Shown in pieces: positions 44,485-56,097 of a DNA stretch of 64,000 nt. The stretch covers positions 62,001 to 126,000 of the forward strand of contig JAURVB010012310.1 in the NCBI GenBank assembly GCA_033002965.1, given 5' to 3'. The translations under genes were made by a program, and so were the position numbers. The stretch is from Piper betle. Taxonomy: Eukaryota > Streptophyta > Magnoliopsida > Piperales > Piperaceae. How positions within the stretch are numbered: position 1 is the stretch's first letter; every line of letters starts with the position of its first letter. The notes beneath the pieces were generated by a model. The model was not told the origin of the DNA. It saw only the letters and a list, made by a program, of their open reading frames with translations, and did no database searches.

Positions 44485-45672
44485 ATGCATTCATGGAGGA
44501 CTACCGGAGTTTTAGAATTAGATGCACTTACTGCTTTATCTGCTCAGGTTAGTGCTTTAACTAATGAAGTTCAAATTCTTAATATACAGAGACAGGTTAA
44601 GGCTGTAGAACCAAGGTGTGAATGGTGTGGACAAGGACATTTTACAGGTCAATGTGCAACAGATCAAGTTAATTACGTAGGCAACTTTATTTGGAACAAC
44701 AATCCCTATTCCAACACCTACAATGCGGGCTGGTGCAATAACCCCAATTTTTCATGGAATAATTCTTCACAATCGGTTGTTGTCCCCAATAATCCACCAC
44801 CACCATCACAGCATTATCAACCTCCTTCACTTTCTTTTCAGCAACAACAACCAGATTTGGTCCAAATGTTCAATTCCATGCAACAAACCATGCAACAGAC
44901 TATGCAACAATTTATGCAGAATCAGCAACAACAACAACAACAGTTTATGCAACAAGTTATGGTGCAATTAAACAAGGAACCAAGTGAGCGACCCAAGGGT
45001 GTACTTCCTAGCCAACCAGAACAACCAAGGAATGATGGTCAAGAGCATTGCAAAGCTATAACAACCCAGAGTGGTATTACTTTACAGGAACCAGTTCAGC
45101 CCAATGAAGTTAAGGAAAAAGATGAAAAACCAAATAACGAAAATGAACTCAATACATTGGTTAGCTTACTCGGATGCAAAGGGGATCAGTTTAGTAATTC
45201 ATTACATAAATCCATAAATTCTCTTTGTGAAGAAGATATTGATGTGGATGAGATGGTTAAAGTATTAGATTCACAACCAATTTTGCCTCAACGATTCAAA
45301 GTTATGGAAACCTCAGATCTACCATTCCACAAATTGCTGCCATCAATTGAAGTACCACCTATTTTGGAGCTAAAGCAACTTCCAAAACATCTCAGGTATA
45401 TTTTCTTAGGGCTTGATGACACTCTTCCTATTATTATATCTTCAGAGCTAACTATATTGCAGAAAGAGAAGCTGATTAGAATACTAAAAGATCACAAGTC
45501 AGCTATTGCTTGGACTATAGCAGACAAACATGGCATCTGGTGTGGTTGTTGGTCATTTTCTCCTGGACAGAAGTTTTTTCCACATGGTGCAATTGAAATT
45601 AAGACTGAACAAAGGGATCGATCATTTAAAGTCAATAAAGCATGGGTCAAGTCCAAATTCAGTTATTCATGA
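44485..45672 (+). CDS. Fused mini-polyprotein of the Athila-derived element, unit 2
   Basis: It has the same 395-residue frame as at 40399-41586, from the first ATG. Only a few residues differ: Ile to Leu in the NE(I/L)NTL segment and Arg to Pro in QPIL(R/P)QRF. All segments are present: zinc knuckle CEWCGQGHFTGQC, Gln-rich run, linker and C-terminal tail. The primer site is at 44212. Keeping a 1.2-kb frame open in two adjacent units may reflect recent duplication rather than selection. Confidence 0.8.
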   Translation: MHSWRTTGVLELDALTALSAQVSALTNEVQILNIQRQVKAVEPRCEWCGQGHFTGQCATDQVNYVGNFIWNNNPYSNTYNAGWCNNPNFSWNNSSQSVVVPNNPPPPSQHYQPPSLSFQQQQPDLVQMFNSMQQTMQQTMQQFMQNQQQQQQQFMQQVMVQLNKEPSERPKGVLPSQPEQPRNDGQEHCKAITTQSGITLQEPVQPNEVKEKDEKPNNENELNTLVSLLGCKGDQFSNSLHKSINSLCEEDIDVDEMVKVLDSQPILPQRFKVMETSDLPFHKLLPSIEVPPILELKQLPKHLRYIFLGLDDTLPIIISSELTILQKEKLIRILKDHKSAIAWTIADKHGIWCGCWSFSPGQKFFPHGAIEIKTEQRDRSFKVNKAWVKSKFSYS

Positions 45673-47118
45673 TAATCATCCACCGACTAATTGATATGAG
45701 GGAGTTCTCTTTCACTTCTTTTTCTTTATTTTTATTTTTGAGGACAATGTTTAGTTTAAGTTTGGGGGTGATGCCTTAATTTTATGCATATTGTTCATGC
45801 TTGACTCATGTTTAGATTTAGATATACATATATATAGTGTAGTTTAGTGTAAAAATTTTATTATGCAATAGTATTTTAGTCTCTTGGTTCAATGATAGAT
45901 ACATGTGAATTAGTCTTACCTTTCTTGGGAAAACTTGATTAATTGATATGAGGGATGAACTGAGTAAAAGATTACATTTGAGAGTTGGTTCTCTACCTTA
46001 TATTATTTTCACAATCCTTTGGTTTAGATGATTTCAATGAATGTTTTGCAATAAGGATTGTACATGATGGTCATGACTTTTAGAATTTGCCCTAGCGACT
46101 TTCGAGGCGAAATATTTGGTTTGCCATGTTGATGGAAAATGATATAGGCATTTCTTTTGATGAGTCTGGGCCTTTCTTCAAGCCTACCTAATATGAATTA
46201 TCCTTTGTACACAATTTCATGGCCTTTATTATACATATTTGTTTGATTACCCTTATTTTAGCCTTGGCCTTTTTATTGAAAATATATCTTGCTGCTTGAG
46301 TCCTAGCACCCTAGTGTTTTGAAATCGTTCTAAATTCTAACAGGGATGAAACTTTGAGTAGTATAGAGGGAAGGCATTGCGTGTTATAGAGTGGTGATTG
46401 AGTAGATTGTGTGGACTTTCCTGGAACTTTGCTTTGTAAAAAAAAAAGAAAGAAGAAAAAAAGAAGAAAAGAAAAAGATGAGGCAATGATCCTCCACCAG
46501 TAAACACAAGATGAAGCAATAGTCTTCCACTGGTTTGAAATAAAAGAAAAAAGAAAAAGTAGCAGGTAGTCAATGGAAAATCAAAGCAAAGTTAATTCTT
46601 ATATTGGGTCAAGTCGATACTACATTTAAGGAAGTTTCTGTCATATTGATACGGTGTTTGGGGATTTGCTAATCATGTATGTTAGGATTTAGAAAGGATT
46701 TTTAATTCTAGGGTGCATATTAGCCTCTGATTTTTCTATCTTATTTATTCTATTTTTGGTCCCTAGCCCCTGGCCCCGTTACAACCTATAAAGACCTATT
46801 GATTCCATTAAATTGGCATTGCCTACATTAGTGGAGATGGGAGCGAAAGGTGAACATATTTAAGCATGTGCTTGATTGTATTCTCTTGGTTGTAGATGAG
46901 AATGATAAGCCAATGGACTATCACACACACACAGAGAGCTTTCTTTTGGATGTGATTGATGAAAGGGAATTTCTGATTTGATTGACATCTTGTTGACTCT
47001 TGAGGGTTTGATTGAGAATCATATGAGAACATAATGGGGACTAAGTATTTTTGTGTAGTAAAATTTTCTTTGTTATGATATTTTGCTCGGGACGCGCAAA
47101 AGTTTAAGTTTGGGGGTG
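45673..47118 (+). other. 3' non-coding region of unit 2
   Basis: Nearly identical to 41587-43033. Differences include purine-tract length near 46440 and single-base changes. The polypurine tract lies directly before LTR3. Confidence 0.8.
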
Positions 47119-48291
47119 TGTTAAGTGTTTAAAATATATAATATTTACCCATGTTTTTAATATGATTTTGTACTTCTCGAGTATAAACATTATTAATTAA
47201 GTAATATTTTACTTTATTATTTTAGTTAATTAATATTTTATTATATATGCTTAACTTTGATGTTTTAATGCAGAAAAAGATGAATAAATTAAGCTTTGGA
47301 TTTGATTGGTCATGACACTTGGCGCCACCCAATGGCTACAATGTCATGGTGTTCAATGGAGTCGAACAGTTGGAAACTTAAAGGGACATTATAATTAATT
47401 AGATTACGTCGATTTGTGAACACCCTCTTCGAATTCTTGTATCTCCACTTCTATATAAAGGGGTGGTCATTTGTTGTTGATCATATCTCATCTCTTGGCT
47501 TCAGATTGTAGTAGAAGTAGTAGTTTTAGTTTTTGTAATTTCTTTCTCTTTCGTAATAAAAGTTAGTTTCTTCTTTATATTGTTTTTCTTTATATTGTTT
47601 TCTATTTTTATTATGGAGTAGTTTTATATTTCGTTCTAGAGAAGAATGGAACTTAACATGATTTAATTGAATTTATTTCAAGCTCTTACTCTTTTATTCA
47701 ATCGGATTGTTTGAATTATCATATTCTTAATGCTAAGAATAGATTGATCACCTATTTCTTAGATCATGAGGTTTAATTAGATTTCGGGAGAAATTAATTA
47801 GATTAGTCATTGATAATTCATCATACGACGAGTCTTTTGACTTGTTTGTCGTTGTGGTCGGAAGATACACAACACCGTATGCGATTGTAAGGCAATTCTT
47901 AATGCGTTATTTTGTTGATTAATCAATTATCACCGGGAGGTAGAAATTGAGGCAAAATAATAGAAGCATGAAGGAGCGGGAGCCACCATGTCATATAATT
48001 ATCCTAGATCGACAATCCGAGGGAATAAAAGATAAGAGTAAGATATGATGAAGATTAAATTCATGTTAAGGGAAATTCGACTCTAGAACGAGTTTTATAA
48101 TTTTGACTTCGCTTTTAATTTAAAGTTATTACTTAGATTTAGTTAAGTTAGTTATTTCTGTTTTGTTCTTCATTTTATTTTCTTTAATTAATTATAGGAA
48201 ATTCATCTCCCTGTGGGACGATACTTGAATTTATCATTATATTACTTGTTTCGACCGTGTACACTTGCATGTTATTGAAAATATTCGAACA
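47119..48291 (+). mobile_element. Athila array LTR3
   Basis: 1173 bp, TGTTAAGTG...TCGAACA, followed by the primer site at 48298 and the start of a third internal region. Confidence 0.93.
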
Positions 48292-48570
48292 AGTTTTTGG
48301 CGCCGTTGCCGGGGAGATCGAATTTTCTTAATTAATTTAGGATTAGAATTTTGAGTGTGTTTCTTTTCTTTTTAGATTTTAGTGTCTGATTATATTTACA
48401 AAAAATGGAAAAAAATAAACTATATCATTGTCTTCTTCCTTCTATTATTTATTATCATTTGTTTATTAGTGCGGTCACCTTTGTTTTCTTGTGATCCAAA
48501 GATTGAAAGGACTTTGAGAAACTTGTGTGCCGCTGGAAGAAGAGCACAAGAACCAATAGAGGAAGAAGCC

Positions 48571-48737
48571 ATGCATTCATGGAGGACTACCGGAGTTTTA
48601 GAATTAGATGCACTTACTACTTTATCTGCTCAGGTCAGTGCTTTAACTAATGAAGTTCAAATTCTTAATATACAGAGACAGGTTAAGGCTGTAGAACCAA
48701 GGTGTGAATGGTGTGGACAAGGACATTCTACAGGTCA
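48571..48737 (+). pseudogene. Truncated third copy of the mini-polyprotein
   Basis: It begins with the same ATG context (MHSWRTTGVLEL) and reads as far as the zinc knuckle, CEWCGQGHSTGQ. It then enters unrelated GC-rich LTR sequence at 48738, so the knuckle loses its last Cys. Confidence 0.85.
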
Positions 48738-49820
48738 AACCCGGCGCTCTTCGACATCCAAAATTCAATCGGGTTCGACTGGGTGAGCTCCGTGGAAGAT
48801 CCGGTGAATTCCAGCAATTCCAATTTTTTAGCAATTTTTCGGCAGGTTTCAGTAGTTTTCCGGCAGCTTTCTGGCGGTTTTCCGACGACTGTCGCCGACA
48901 GTGTCTATTGGCTGGAAGTGGTCATATTAGGTACCATTGGAACCGGCTCGGCGAGCCCACGTCGTCTACAGCGTCGACATGGTCTGTGGAGGTGGCAGCT
49001 CACCAAAAAATGGCTAAAACAGTGATGGCGGCGATGGGTGACTTGATCCGGTGACGGCCTCCGCTCTGGTTAGGAAAGGTCGCTGGGCGGTCGAGGGTGT
49101 CGAGGCTACAGTTGGATCGCGATGGCGACGATCGCTGGTGGCACGATAGGCGACGAAAGCGTAACGAGGGCGGAGTGTTAATCGCTGCGATCCAGCATCG
49201 TGGGGGCCAGACGGTGGCTCGGGTTTAGTCAGGGCAGCACGGCGACGCTGTGGCGGGGCTAGGCAATGACGACCGGCAGCAGTGGTGGCGACGCTGCACG
49301 GGGGCGGCGTCAGGGCAAGGTTTTGGGGAGTAAGGTGTTGGGAGGGGAAGAAAGGGCTGGTGGCAAACTTGTAAATATTACTTGGCTCGTCTCCAACTCG
49401 ACTCAAGAATAAGAATTAAGTCGCCATAAATCCTAAAAAAATTCCATAAAAATTGGCAAAAATCGCACAAAATCAAACAACCACCAAAACATCATAATGA
49501 TATGCTCTAGAACTATCAACCCACCCAAACTGCTTGTAACGCGTCCTAACACGATAAACGGCCTATACCTAATTCTACGACCCACTATATATAAAAATAA
49601 AAAAATAACTGGCATACTCTCATATATTCTGATAACTCATTCTGTTCTGCTGTGTTCATGACATTATCATCATATACTTGGGTACGCATGACCCTCATAG
49701 CTCATACACATGACTGGCATCGGCTCAGTACACGTGTTCTGAAACTGACTCGACTCAAAAATAACGGTCGAACCGACCGAGTTCTGAATATAAAACCCTG
49801 ACTCGAATTGTGGGTTTTAC
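48738..49820 (-). mobile_element. Truncated long LTR, minus strand, cutting the third Athila unit
   Basis: On the minus strand it starts TGTAAAACCCACAATTCGAG at 49820, like LTR-C at 894, and carries the 'gagtttgccacc' motif (about 49360) and a GC-rich block. At 48738 it ends without an LTR terminus, so its 3' end is lost at the junction. The proline/alanine-rich frames in it have no recognised domain. Confidence 0.7.
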
Positions 49821-49967
49821 AGCAATCACTTTGGGATAAAGGCTAACAATCTTCTGCAGGGTGTGTAAGCCTCAAAGTCTTGGAACTGATGTTGGAGCTT
49901 ATAATGTACACAAAACTTATTTGGTTGCAGCTATGTGAGTGTGATAGAGTGAGGTGGACTGGAGGAA
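49821..49967. other. Short unassigned stretch
   Basis: Unassigned 147 bp between the truncated LTR and the TRIM. Nothing is recognised. Confidence 0.5.
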
Positions 49968-50393
49968 TGTGAGATGCCTCACCTTAGTCCCACATCTGAT
50001 AACTTACAGTGGGGTAAGATTCAGTTTATAAGTGAGTAATGGACTATATATCTTCAACTTCAGTTAACCACTTTTGAAGAGATAGCTTAGGCCTATTAGT
50101 TTGTACTTTAGGCATGGGTCATTACAGATGATATCAGTGCAACTTGGTTCCATGTTAGATGGTGGGCTAGACTAGGGAAGTTGGTGAGGCTGCTAGCCGC
50201 ATGGGCTAAAGAAGGACATGGGTTAGGGCTAGTGACGATCCAAGTGTAGGAATTTTAGGGACAAAATTTACTAAAGTGGGTGGATTGTGATATCCGCTCA
50301 ACTTAGTCTCGCATCTAATAACTAATAGGGTAAGATTTAGTTTATAAGTGGGAATGATATTAAAGATCTTCAACTTTAGTTAACTACTTTTGA
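49968..50393 (+). mobile_element. TRIM with truncated second LTR
   Basis: LTR1 is 49968-50126 (TGTGAGATGCC...GGGTCATTACA). It is followed by a primer-site-like GATGATATCAGTGC, a 159-bp interior ending AAAGTGGGTGGAT, and LTR2 from 50286, which stops at 50393 where the PGG gene fragment begins. Confidence 0.85.
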
Positions 50394-50856
50394 ATACGAA
50401 TAGTCAGATGGGAAAGCCATACTTTCAAAGTCTCTGCTCTTCGTTTTCTTTTTGGTAAGTGATGTTGTCGGCTTGTTCAGTTCTTTATGCGTGATACTTA
50501 TGATGATGACGGCGCTTCCTCTCAAGAAAAATATTTTGACAAGAATCTTGGTGAGGGTCATGTTTGTTGCTATCATATCCAGGGGATTGGCGTTCATCCT
50601 GCTGGTCGCAGCAATCTATACTACAGATAATATGGTGATGGTTTTTACGCTTATTGCTTGCCTTTTGCTTTGGATTATTATCATTGTGGCTTGCATTTCT
50701 TGGCAACTATCTCAGATTATCTTCTGCTGCTTTCCGAAATTGCGGCTCCATGCCAAGTGGGCAACTCTATTTTTTTCAAATGTTATTTTTCTAATAATTT
50801 TATTTGTTTGGCGGCCAGTGCTGAACTATATCGTGTATGATATTTACATTCATTAG
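50394..50856 (+). pseudogene. C-terminal fragment of an ankyrin/PGG gene (block B copy)
   Basis: It starts mid-gene at the YERSDG position, with an in-frame stop where the other copy has Arg (50400-50402), and continues through the membrane segments to a stop at 50856. It corresponds to 26712-27168 and shows the undeleted version of the KKN(IL)TRI region. Ankyrin repeats, intron and promoter are absent, so it is a dead fragment. The last residues (WRPVLNYIVYDIYIH) differ from the first copy. Confidence 0.85.
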
Positions 50857-50986
50857 GCAGTGTGTCATGCCATGCAGGACAGGAAAAATTTTAATTTTAT
50901 ATATAAATTCTGGTTAAATAATGAAATGTATTATAATAATATAATATGTTAAATATAACATTTTAACCCAAGTTGAAGGTCATATT

Positions 50987-51368
50987 CACTATAAAAATTT
51001 AGTTTTTCTTCACGTTTCAAAAAAATATAGTTGGCATAAGTGATACTTCTCACCACAATTTTTACGGTCGATAAAAACTCTAGATTTAATTTTATATTTA
51101 AATTTTTTAAAGTTAACTATATGTTAATTTTCAAAATTTTCTCCATGTGAAAAAGTGTGGTGAAACTTTTCTCCACTCACTTTCCTGTACTTCACTTTTC
51201 TCTACGATTTAATATTAATGAACATTTTTTGGGTGGAGAAGAATTAGAAAATTGATATATGCTCACCATCAAAATTTTCAAAATATTGAAAAAGCCCATA
51301 TAATACTTTTCCCTCAGTTAGAAATGGCATGCAGAAGACATGAAGAAAAAGGTTTTTTTTTCGTAGTG
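50987..51368. mobile_element. CACTA-type MITE, 382 bp, intact
   Basis: Begins CACTATAAAAATTTAG and ends TTTTTTTCGTAGTG. The imperfect terminal inverted repeats extend over roughly 28 bp, and the flanking trinucleotides are ATT/ATA. It is the same insertion as at 27768, so it predates the duplication. Confidence 0.85.
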
Positions 51369-54300
51369 ATAAGCTCCACTCTTCCTAATGTATTTGGATC
51401 TTACTTTCGTAAGTACTTGATGCAGACTAATTTTTGGATATCTTTGCTAAATGTTTAACCTTGTGCTCTAACCTATACATGTGTTATCTAATCATTGTGA
51501 AGGGGCCATGCGGGTGAAAGCTAACTAAGATCATAAATCAAATTGCTAAGTCCACAACCATAGACCACTTTGAAAGATTGCAAGAACGGACACTAAGTGA
51601 AACTATTTATGAACAATTACTACAAATGACAATTAATGCACAAGTAGACGTTCGACAAGGCAAATCAAGTAAAAGGTCAGTGAGGCAAATAAGCACAAGT
51701 TTAAATTCCTACAAATATGCTGGCTTTGACTTATTAATCAAGATCATAGACGTTTCTAAGAGGCCGTGACCGTGTTCACTTGGTTCTCTACAAATGGTCA
51801 AGTCAAACACACAGTGAGACTAAGTGAAGTCGTGCATAGGATACCTACCAGGCAAGACTAAGCACACGAGAGGGAAGGGAGAAGAGACAAGCCATAACAT
51901 ACCGGTGCAAAGGTTCAAAACTCTCTTCTCTCTATTTAGCCCGCTGAGTCCCTTGGTTGGGTACGGTCTTCTTAATTTCACTATGACAACTACACTTTGC
52001 ACATTTACAAGCACTCCACAGCCCTTCTTAAAAAGCAACAAGTGCTAAAGAATCTTATCACTAACAAGCCTGCCTTCTCAAACATCTACCAAGTACTAAG
52101 GAGTCTTGCGCCCTTAACACCCTAGGAGCACCATCACTTAAAGTTAATCCTTCCTTTACCAAGCTCACACCCTGGCCAAATAAGTCTTCCAAGCTAGCAC
52201 CTTCCTTCTCTAGGCCAAGTGCTTTACAAGTGAAGCTAAAACACTTAAGTCTTGCCTCCCTACAATGTTCTCTTTGGATTTACACAATGAAAGCTAAAAG
52301 ATTAAAAGCAAGATTGCCTAGCTGATTCTAAATACAAAGCTTGAGCATCCAAGAGCTTTAAGAGAGCAGTAGGGTCTATGGGTCTCAAGTGTCTCAATAT
52401 CTCGGCAAAACACACCTCCTAAGGCCCTATTTATAGCTTTGAGAATCTCTTCCCCAAATAATAGCTACTAATTTCAAATCCTTTGAATTTACTTTTCCAA
52501 TGGCTAGTATTGGCAACTTCTCCAATGAATGGCTACCAAATGACCTGTCGAAATTCATGCTGATCATATCATAACACACTTAGTGCCCAGGCCTAGAAGC
52601 TCTATTGCCTTTAGCGCCCGATGTCACTGCTGAACACTTCTCCATCAGTTCCATCCACACTTCGTCTCTTGCCAATGTAGATTTTGGTTGTCAAAGCTTT
52701 GTTGAAATCACCCTTAAAACACATCGGGCCTTTCCTTGTGAGTTAGACTAACTAAAGTCTTGTTGCCCAATTAGTCTACACAACCCTAGGGTTTAACCCC
52801 TATATTTTTGCTGTCAAACACTCTGTCAAAGTGTCTATTGGACTTTCCTTTGCAAGCTTTAGGTTAAACCATTTGTCTTTCGGCTGCCAAAGTTCCAGCT
52901 TGTAAAATCTTTGTTGTTCGTTCGATGGTTTTAGTATTGGTTTGGTCTTGACGAGGACTTAATTGCTCTATCCGGTCATTTTTCCGAGTTCATGTTGTAT
53001 GGTATGCTATGCTTTAGCCATGACCGAAGTCCCCTTCGATGCCTACCATCACCCATTTGGACAATACGTTATCCCGGCTCTTGTATTTGATTTTTGTTGG
53101 GTAGATTCATAGCTGGATGTTATGACTGTATCCCTGCTGAGTATAGTGTTCATCGCATTGTTTGGAACCCCTTACTATCGATCCTAGCCCTTGTGGGACT
53201 TGTAGTGCAGTTCCTGAGGTGAGTGAAAGCTATGCCAGTTTTAAGGTGCCCCTGCAATGCCCTTACAGCTTGCAATTGTAGGGAAATGTACTTTTCCTAC
53301 TCTAAGTCCAGACACAAAGGCATTGTCTTAGTGCCCTTGCACCTAAACCTGAGTTTTCCCTCCATTTTTTCCTAGCACCTAGACGCGTGACCATGTGGCG
53401 TGCCATTTTGTTCACTCCACACTCGTGTGCCTGGCCAGTTCTGCTAGTTGTGATGAGCTTGGCAGAAATTAGCACAAATGCACCCAGCTAGCGCCCTTCC
53501 ACTGTGTCCAGATTTTTGGCTATAAATAGGCATTAAATCCCATTTTTTCACCCTTTACCACTTCCATCCGATTTCCTCCCTTTCCCCCTTCCTTCTCCAC
53601 TTCTGCCACAGCCTCCCTATCCTCCTCCTAGTCCTACCCAAACTCTTTGAAACCATAGGAGTCAGATCTTGGGGTAAGAAGCCCCAAGAAGCGTCATCCT
53701 AGCCTCCCTTAAGGTAATAGTCCAACCTTTTCCCCTATCAAACATTTGGTGATTTGTTAAGCTTATTTTTGTGTTTCTTTAATATTTTTCTTGTCTTTTG
53801 TGCTTATATATCTATTTGTTGGAAGTCGTTTGGTCTTAGTTTCATGTTCCTTAGGAGGTGACAATAAATGGTTCTTATTTTTGTACCTCGGCTATGTTTG
53901 TGTTATGCATTGGTTCTGTGGATCAACCATATCTCATGTTGTATGAGTCCATTTTGCATGAGTCTAGCTTTATTTTACTCCTATCATTTATATAAAAAAC
54001 TTTCATTTATATGTTTTAATGTTAATCTATCATTTTAGGCTTGTATGGGATATTGGCAAAAGGAGGCAGCTTTACTATTTACAGTGACTTAGTTGCCCGT
54101 TTTCCCACTTTATACTCTGACCATATGATCTTATTTTGCTATGATCATATGCACATATTTAGGGCATTATGTTAGCTAACAAATCATAAAATACCAGCCT
54201 AAAGAAACATCAGTAAAGTCATGAACACAACTTCTAAAACCAGACTATGCTTGTTGTGTTGTATGCTCTCTGTGACATTCTATGATGTTTGGCTATTGTT

Positions 54301-55369
54301 TCCCTGAGTACTAAGCTGAAATAAAATGTGTAAAAATCATAAAAGATGTCACTAAGTGTCTACTTAAAACTCCATAGCTTTGGGCTTAATTGGGTGTCAT
54401 TTAGGTATTTAATAAATTCGGTAATTTTGAGTGGGCAAGAATGCATTTAGTACGAATTGTAGAATACCAAACCCTAGTCATTTGGTGGCAAAATTCCATT
54501 AAATTTCTCTTTGCATTTAGAGTATATTCCTAATAGATTGCCATAAAATTTGGTAGCTTTTGGATGGATATATTTTCTTGTAGAAATTCCCCAACCAAAG
54601 TGATCTAACCAGTTTTAAAAATGTCCATACCAATGTCTCCTATTCCAAGATTTTTTCAGGCAAAAATACTTGGAATTTTGGCATTGGCTAGGCATTCTAA
54701 TTTTCAGAGGCTTAGTTGGAATCGCCAAGCACAAGAAATGATCTTAGGAAGTTTGGTGAGTGGTCGAGGAATACAGTTCCCAGCACCTTAGGCCAACCCT
54801 AGTAGGCATAGTTGTCATGTTGGCCCATAAGCCAGTACTTGGTAATTTTTTATCTAACCCTTAGGATGTCAGGGCCCAATGTTCCATGTTTTAGCCCATT
54901 TGGATATCGTTTGGTCCATTCAAAAAATTTTTTCGTTATGCCCGTTCGATTAAGTGAGATTAACCCTAAGTATGATTTAATCATTAAGTGTACCTGCAAA
55001 CCCCTAACACGGTAATTAAGTTACGTAATGAGGTTTAACAAGGAACTAAGTAAGATAATTAAGTTAATTAAGTAACTTAGTGGTCATGCATGTGTTGGGA
55101 CCTTGACTCATTTTGTGTGCCGAAGTGACCCAAGTGTGATTTGGGTTTCATCTTTTGCTAAGATATGTGTGTTGTGCTCGTTGAGTTGGGACGAAGAGCT
55201 CCACTCATCAAGAGGATCGTATGCTTCATCTATTTCTTGACTCCTACTGTGAGGATTTCACCGAGTTTTAGGCAATAGGGCGGCATAAGTGGCATTTTGT
55301 CTAATCCCATTGATGTAAGGCTATTTAGCCGAATTATCCATATTTTAATAAAACTTCATGGATGAGATC
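51369..55369. other. Block B non-coding remainder with divergent TATA boxes
   Basis: No protein gene is recognised. TATA boxes CTATAAATAG occur at 52427-52436 (minus) and 53520-53529 (plus), in the same places as in block A. A donor-like CTTAAG|GTAATAG (about 53714) and an acceptor-like CCTTAG (about 53853) are also retained. Confidence 0.5.
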
Positions 55370-55522
55370 TATAAGATCCCTCAACTTAATCCCACGTCTA
55401 ATACCTACTAGGAGAAGATCCTGTTTATAAGTGAGAATGAACTATAGATCTTTAACTTGGGTTAATCATTTTAAAGAAATGATTTAGGCCCATTATGTTG
55501 CACTTTGGGCCGGGTCGTTATA
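55370..55522 (+). mobile_element. 5' LTR (TRIM family) with adjacent primer site
   Basis: A 153-bp LTR of the same family as the TRIMs at 28034, 49968 and 58289-58729. The first and last dinucleotides are mutated (TA...TA). The primer site TAGTATCAGAGC follows at 55526-55537. Confidence 0.8.
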
Positions 55523-55686
55523 GGTAGTATCAGAGCCAAGTTTCCCACAAGCTCACACTTTATGACTAAAGTAGCTTGTTGAAAATTCAAATAATTATCT
55601 TTTCCCACTGTTTTGTGTTATTAATTAACAAATATATTCGCTAATAAACCTAAGTCATAACTGAAAAAAGATCATCTAAATGAACC

Positions 55687-55917
55687 ATGATGGGAAAGAA
55701 ATTTTCAACATTTCATATGGCAGGCACTCGTAGACAGTCGAACCGATTCTACTTAGTCAAATTCGAACACAAAATGTATTGGCCCAGAATCCTGACAGCC
55801 ATACAGGGACTGGCGCAAGCTTTAGCAAATACAAATTCTGTGGTTCAAAATATTGTTCAGCTGGTTACCAGGAGTGGTAGTAGGGAATGGAGCCTGAAAC
55901 TCAGCAGCGGGTCCTAG
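55687..55917 (+). pseudogene. Gag N-terminal fragment of the Tekay-like element
   Basis: Starts at ATG 160 bp after the primer site. It contains MAGTRRQSNRF, then LTAIQGLAQALANTNSV, the type of helix-rich start seen in Tekay Gag. The frame is cut near 55917 by the composite insertion; the capsid continues at about 58734. Confidence 0.6.
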
Positions 55918-55920
55918 CAT

Positions 55921-56086
55921 GTAACGACTCGCCCTTACCAAACCGGATGTTACTTAAAAATATAATAAATGTAAATGTAACCTTCCAGAACATAAATTTA
56001 ACTACAACAAATAGTCTTGCAACATATAATATAAATCATGACAATAAATCATGTTCTCTAAAATTTAAAATAACACATAACCAGGC
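55921..56086 (-). mobile_element. LTR-A 3' end fragment
   Basis: Matches 60764-60920 nearly base for base (TGTAACGAC(C/T)CGCCC, then GTAACCTTCCAGAACAT). It is truncated, and followed by ACACATAACCA and the primer site of the next LTR. Confidence 0.8.
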
Positions 56087-56097
56087 TCTGATACCAT

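Larger units (their letters stand above)
38946..48737 (+). mobile_element. Tandem array of Athila-derived mini-elements sharing LTRs
   Basis: The order is LTR1 (38946-40119), internal 1 (40120-43033), LTR2 (43034-44205), internal 2 (44206-47118), LTR3 (47119-48291), internal 3 (48292-48737, truncated). The period is 4088 then 4085 bp, and copies differ by scattered substitutions and small indels. Each internal region starts with the tRNA-Asp-type primer site, and each full one ends with the polypurine tract AAGTTTGGGGGTG. Such a structure is expected from unequal recombination between LTRs of a single insertion. Coding is reduced to one fused frame, so the unit is non-autonomous. Confidence 0.92.
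50394..55369. repeat. Block B of a segmental duplication (partner of 26712-37925)
   Basis: Collinear with block A: gene 3' end, CACTA MITE, flank, divergent TATA pair and downstream AT-rich DNA (for example the matching phrases around 36400/53850 and 37320/54765). Block B lacks the two insertions of block A (28034-32100 and 32516-34151). It is bounded by a truncated TRIM LTR on the left and a TRIM-type LTR on the right. Confidence 0.88.

Noticed and set aside
38946..48291. Three independent Athila insertions
   Set aside because: Neighbouring units share a single LTR without flanking host DNA or target-site duplications between them, which fits recombination in one insertion better.
48704..49406. 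Several frames over 100 codons around the end of the third Athila unit
   Set aside because: They run across the junction into GC-rich LTR sequence or lie wholly inside it, and overlap each other on both strands.
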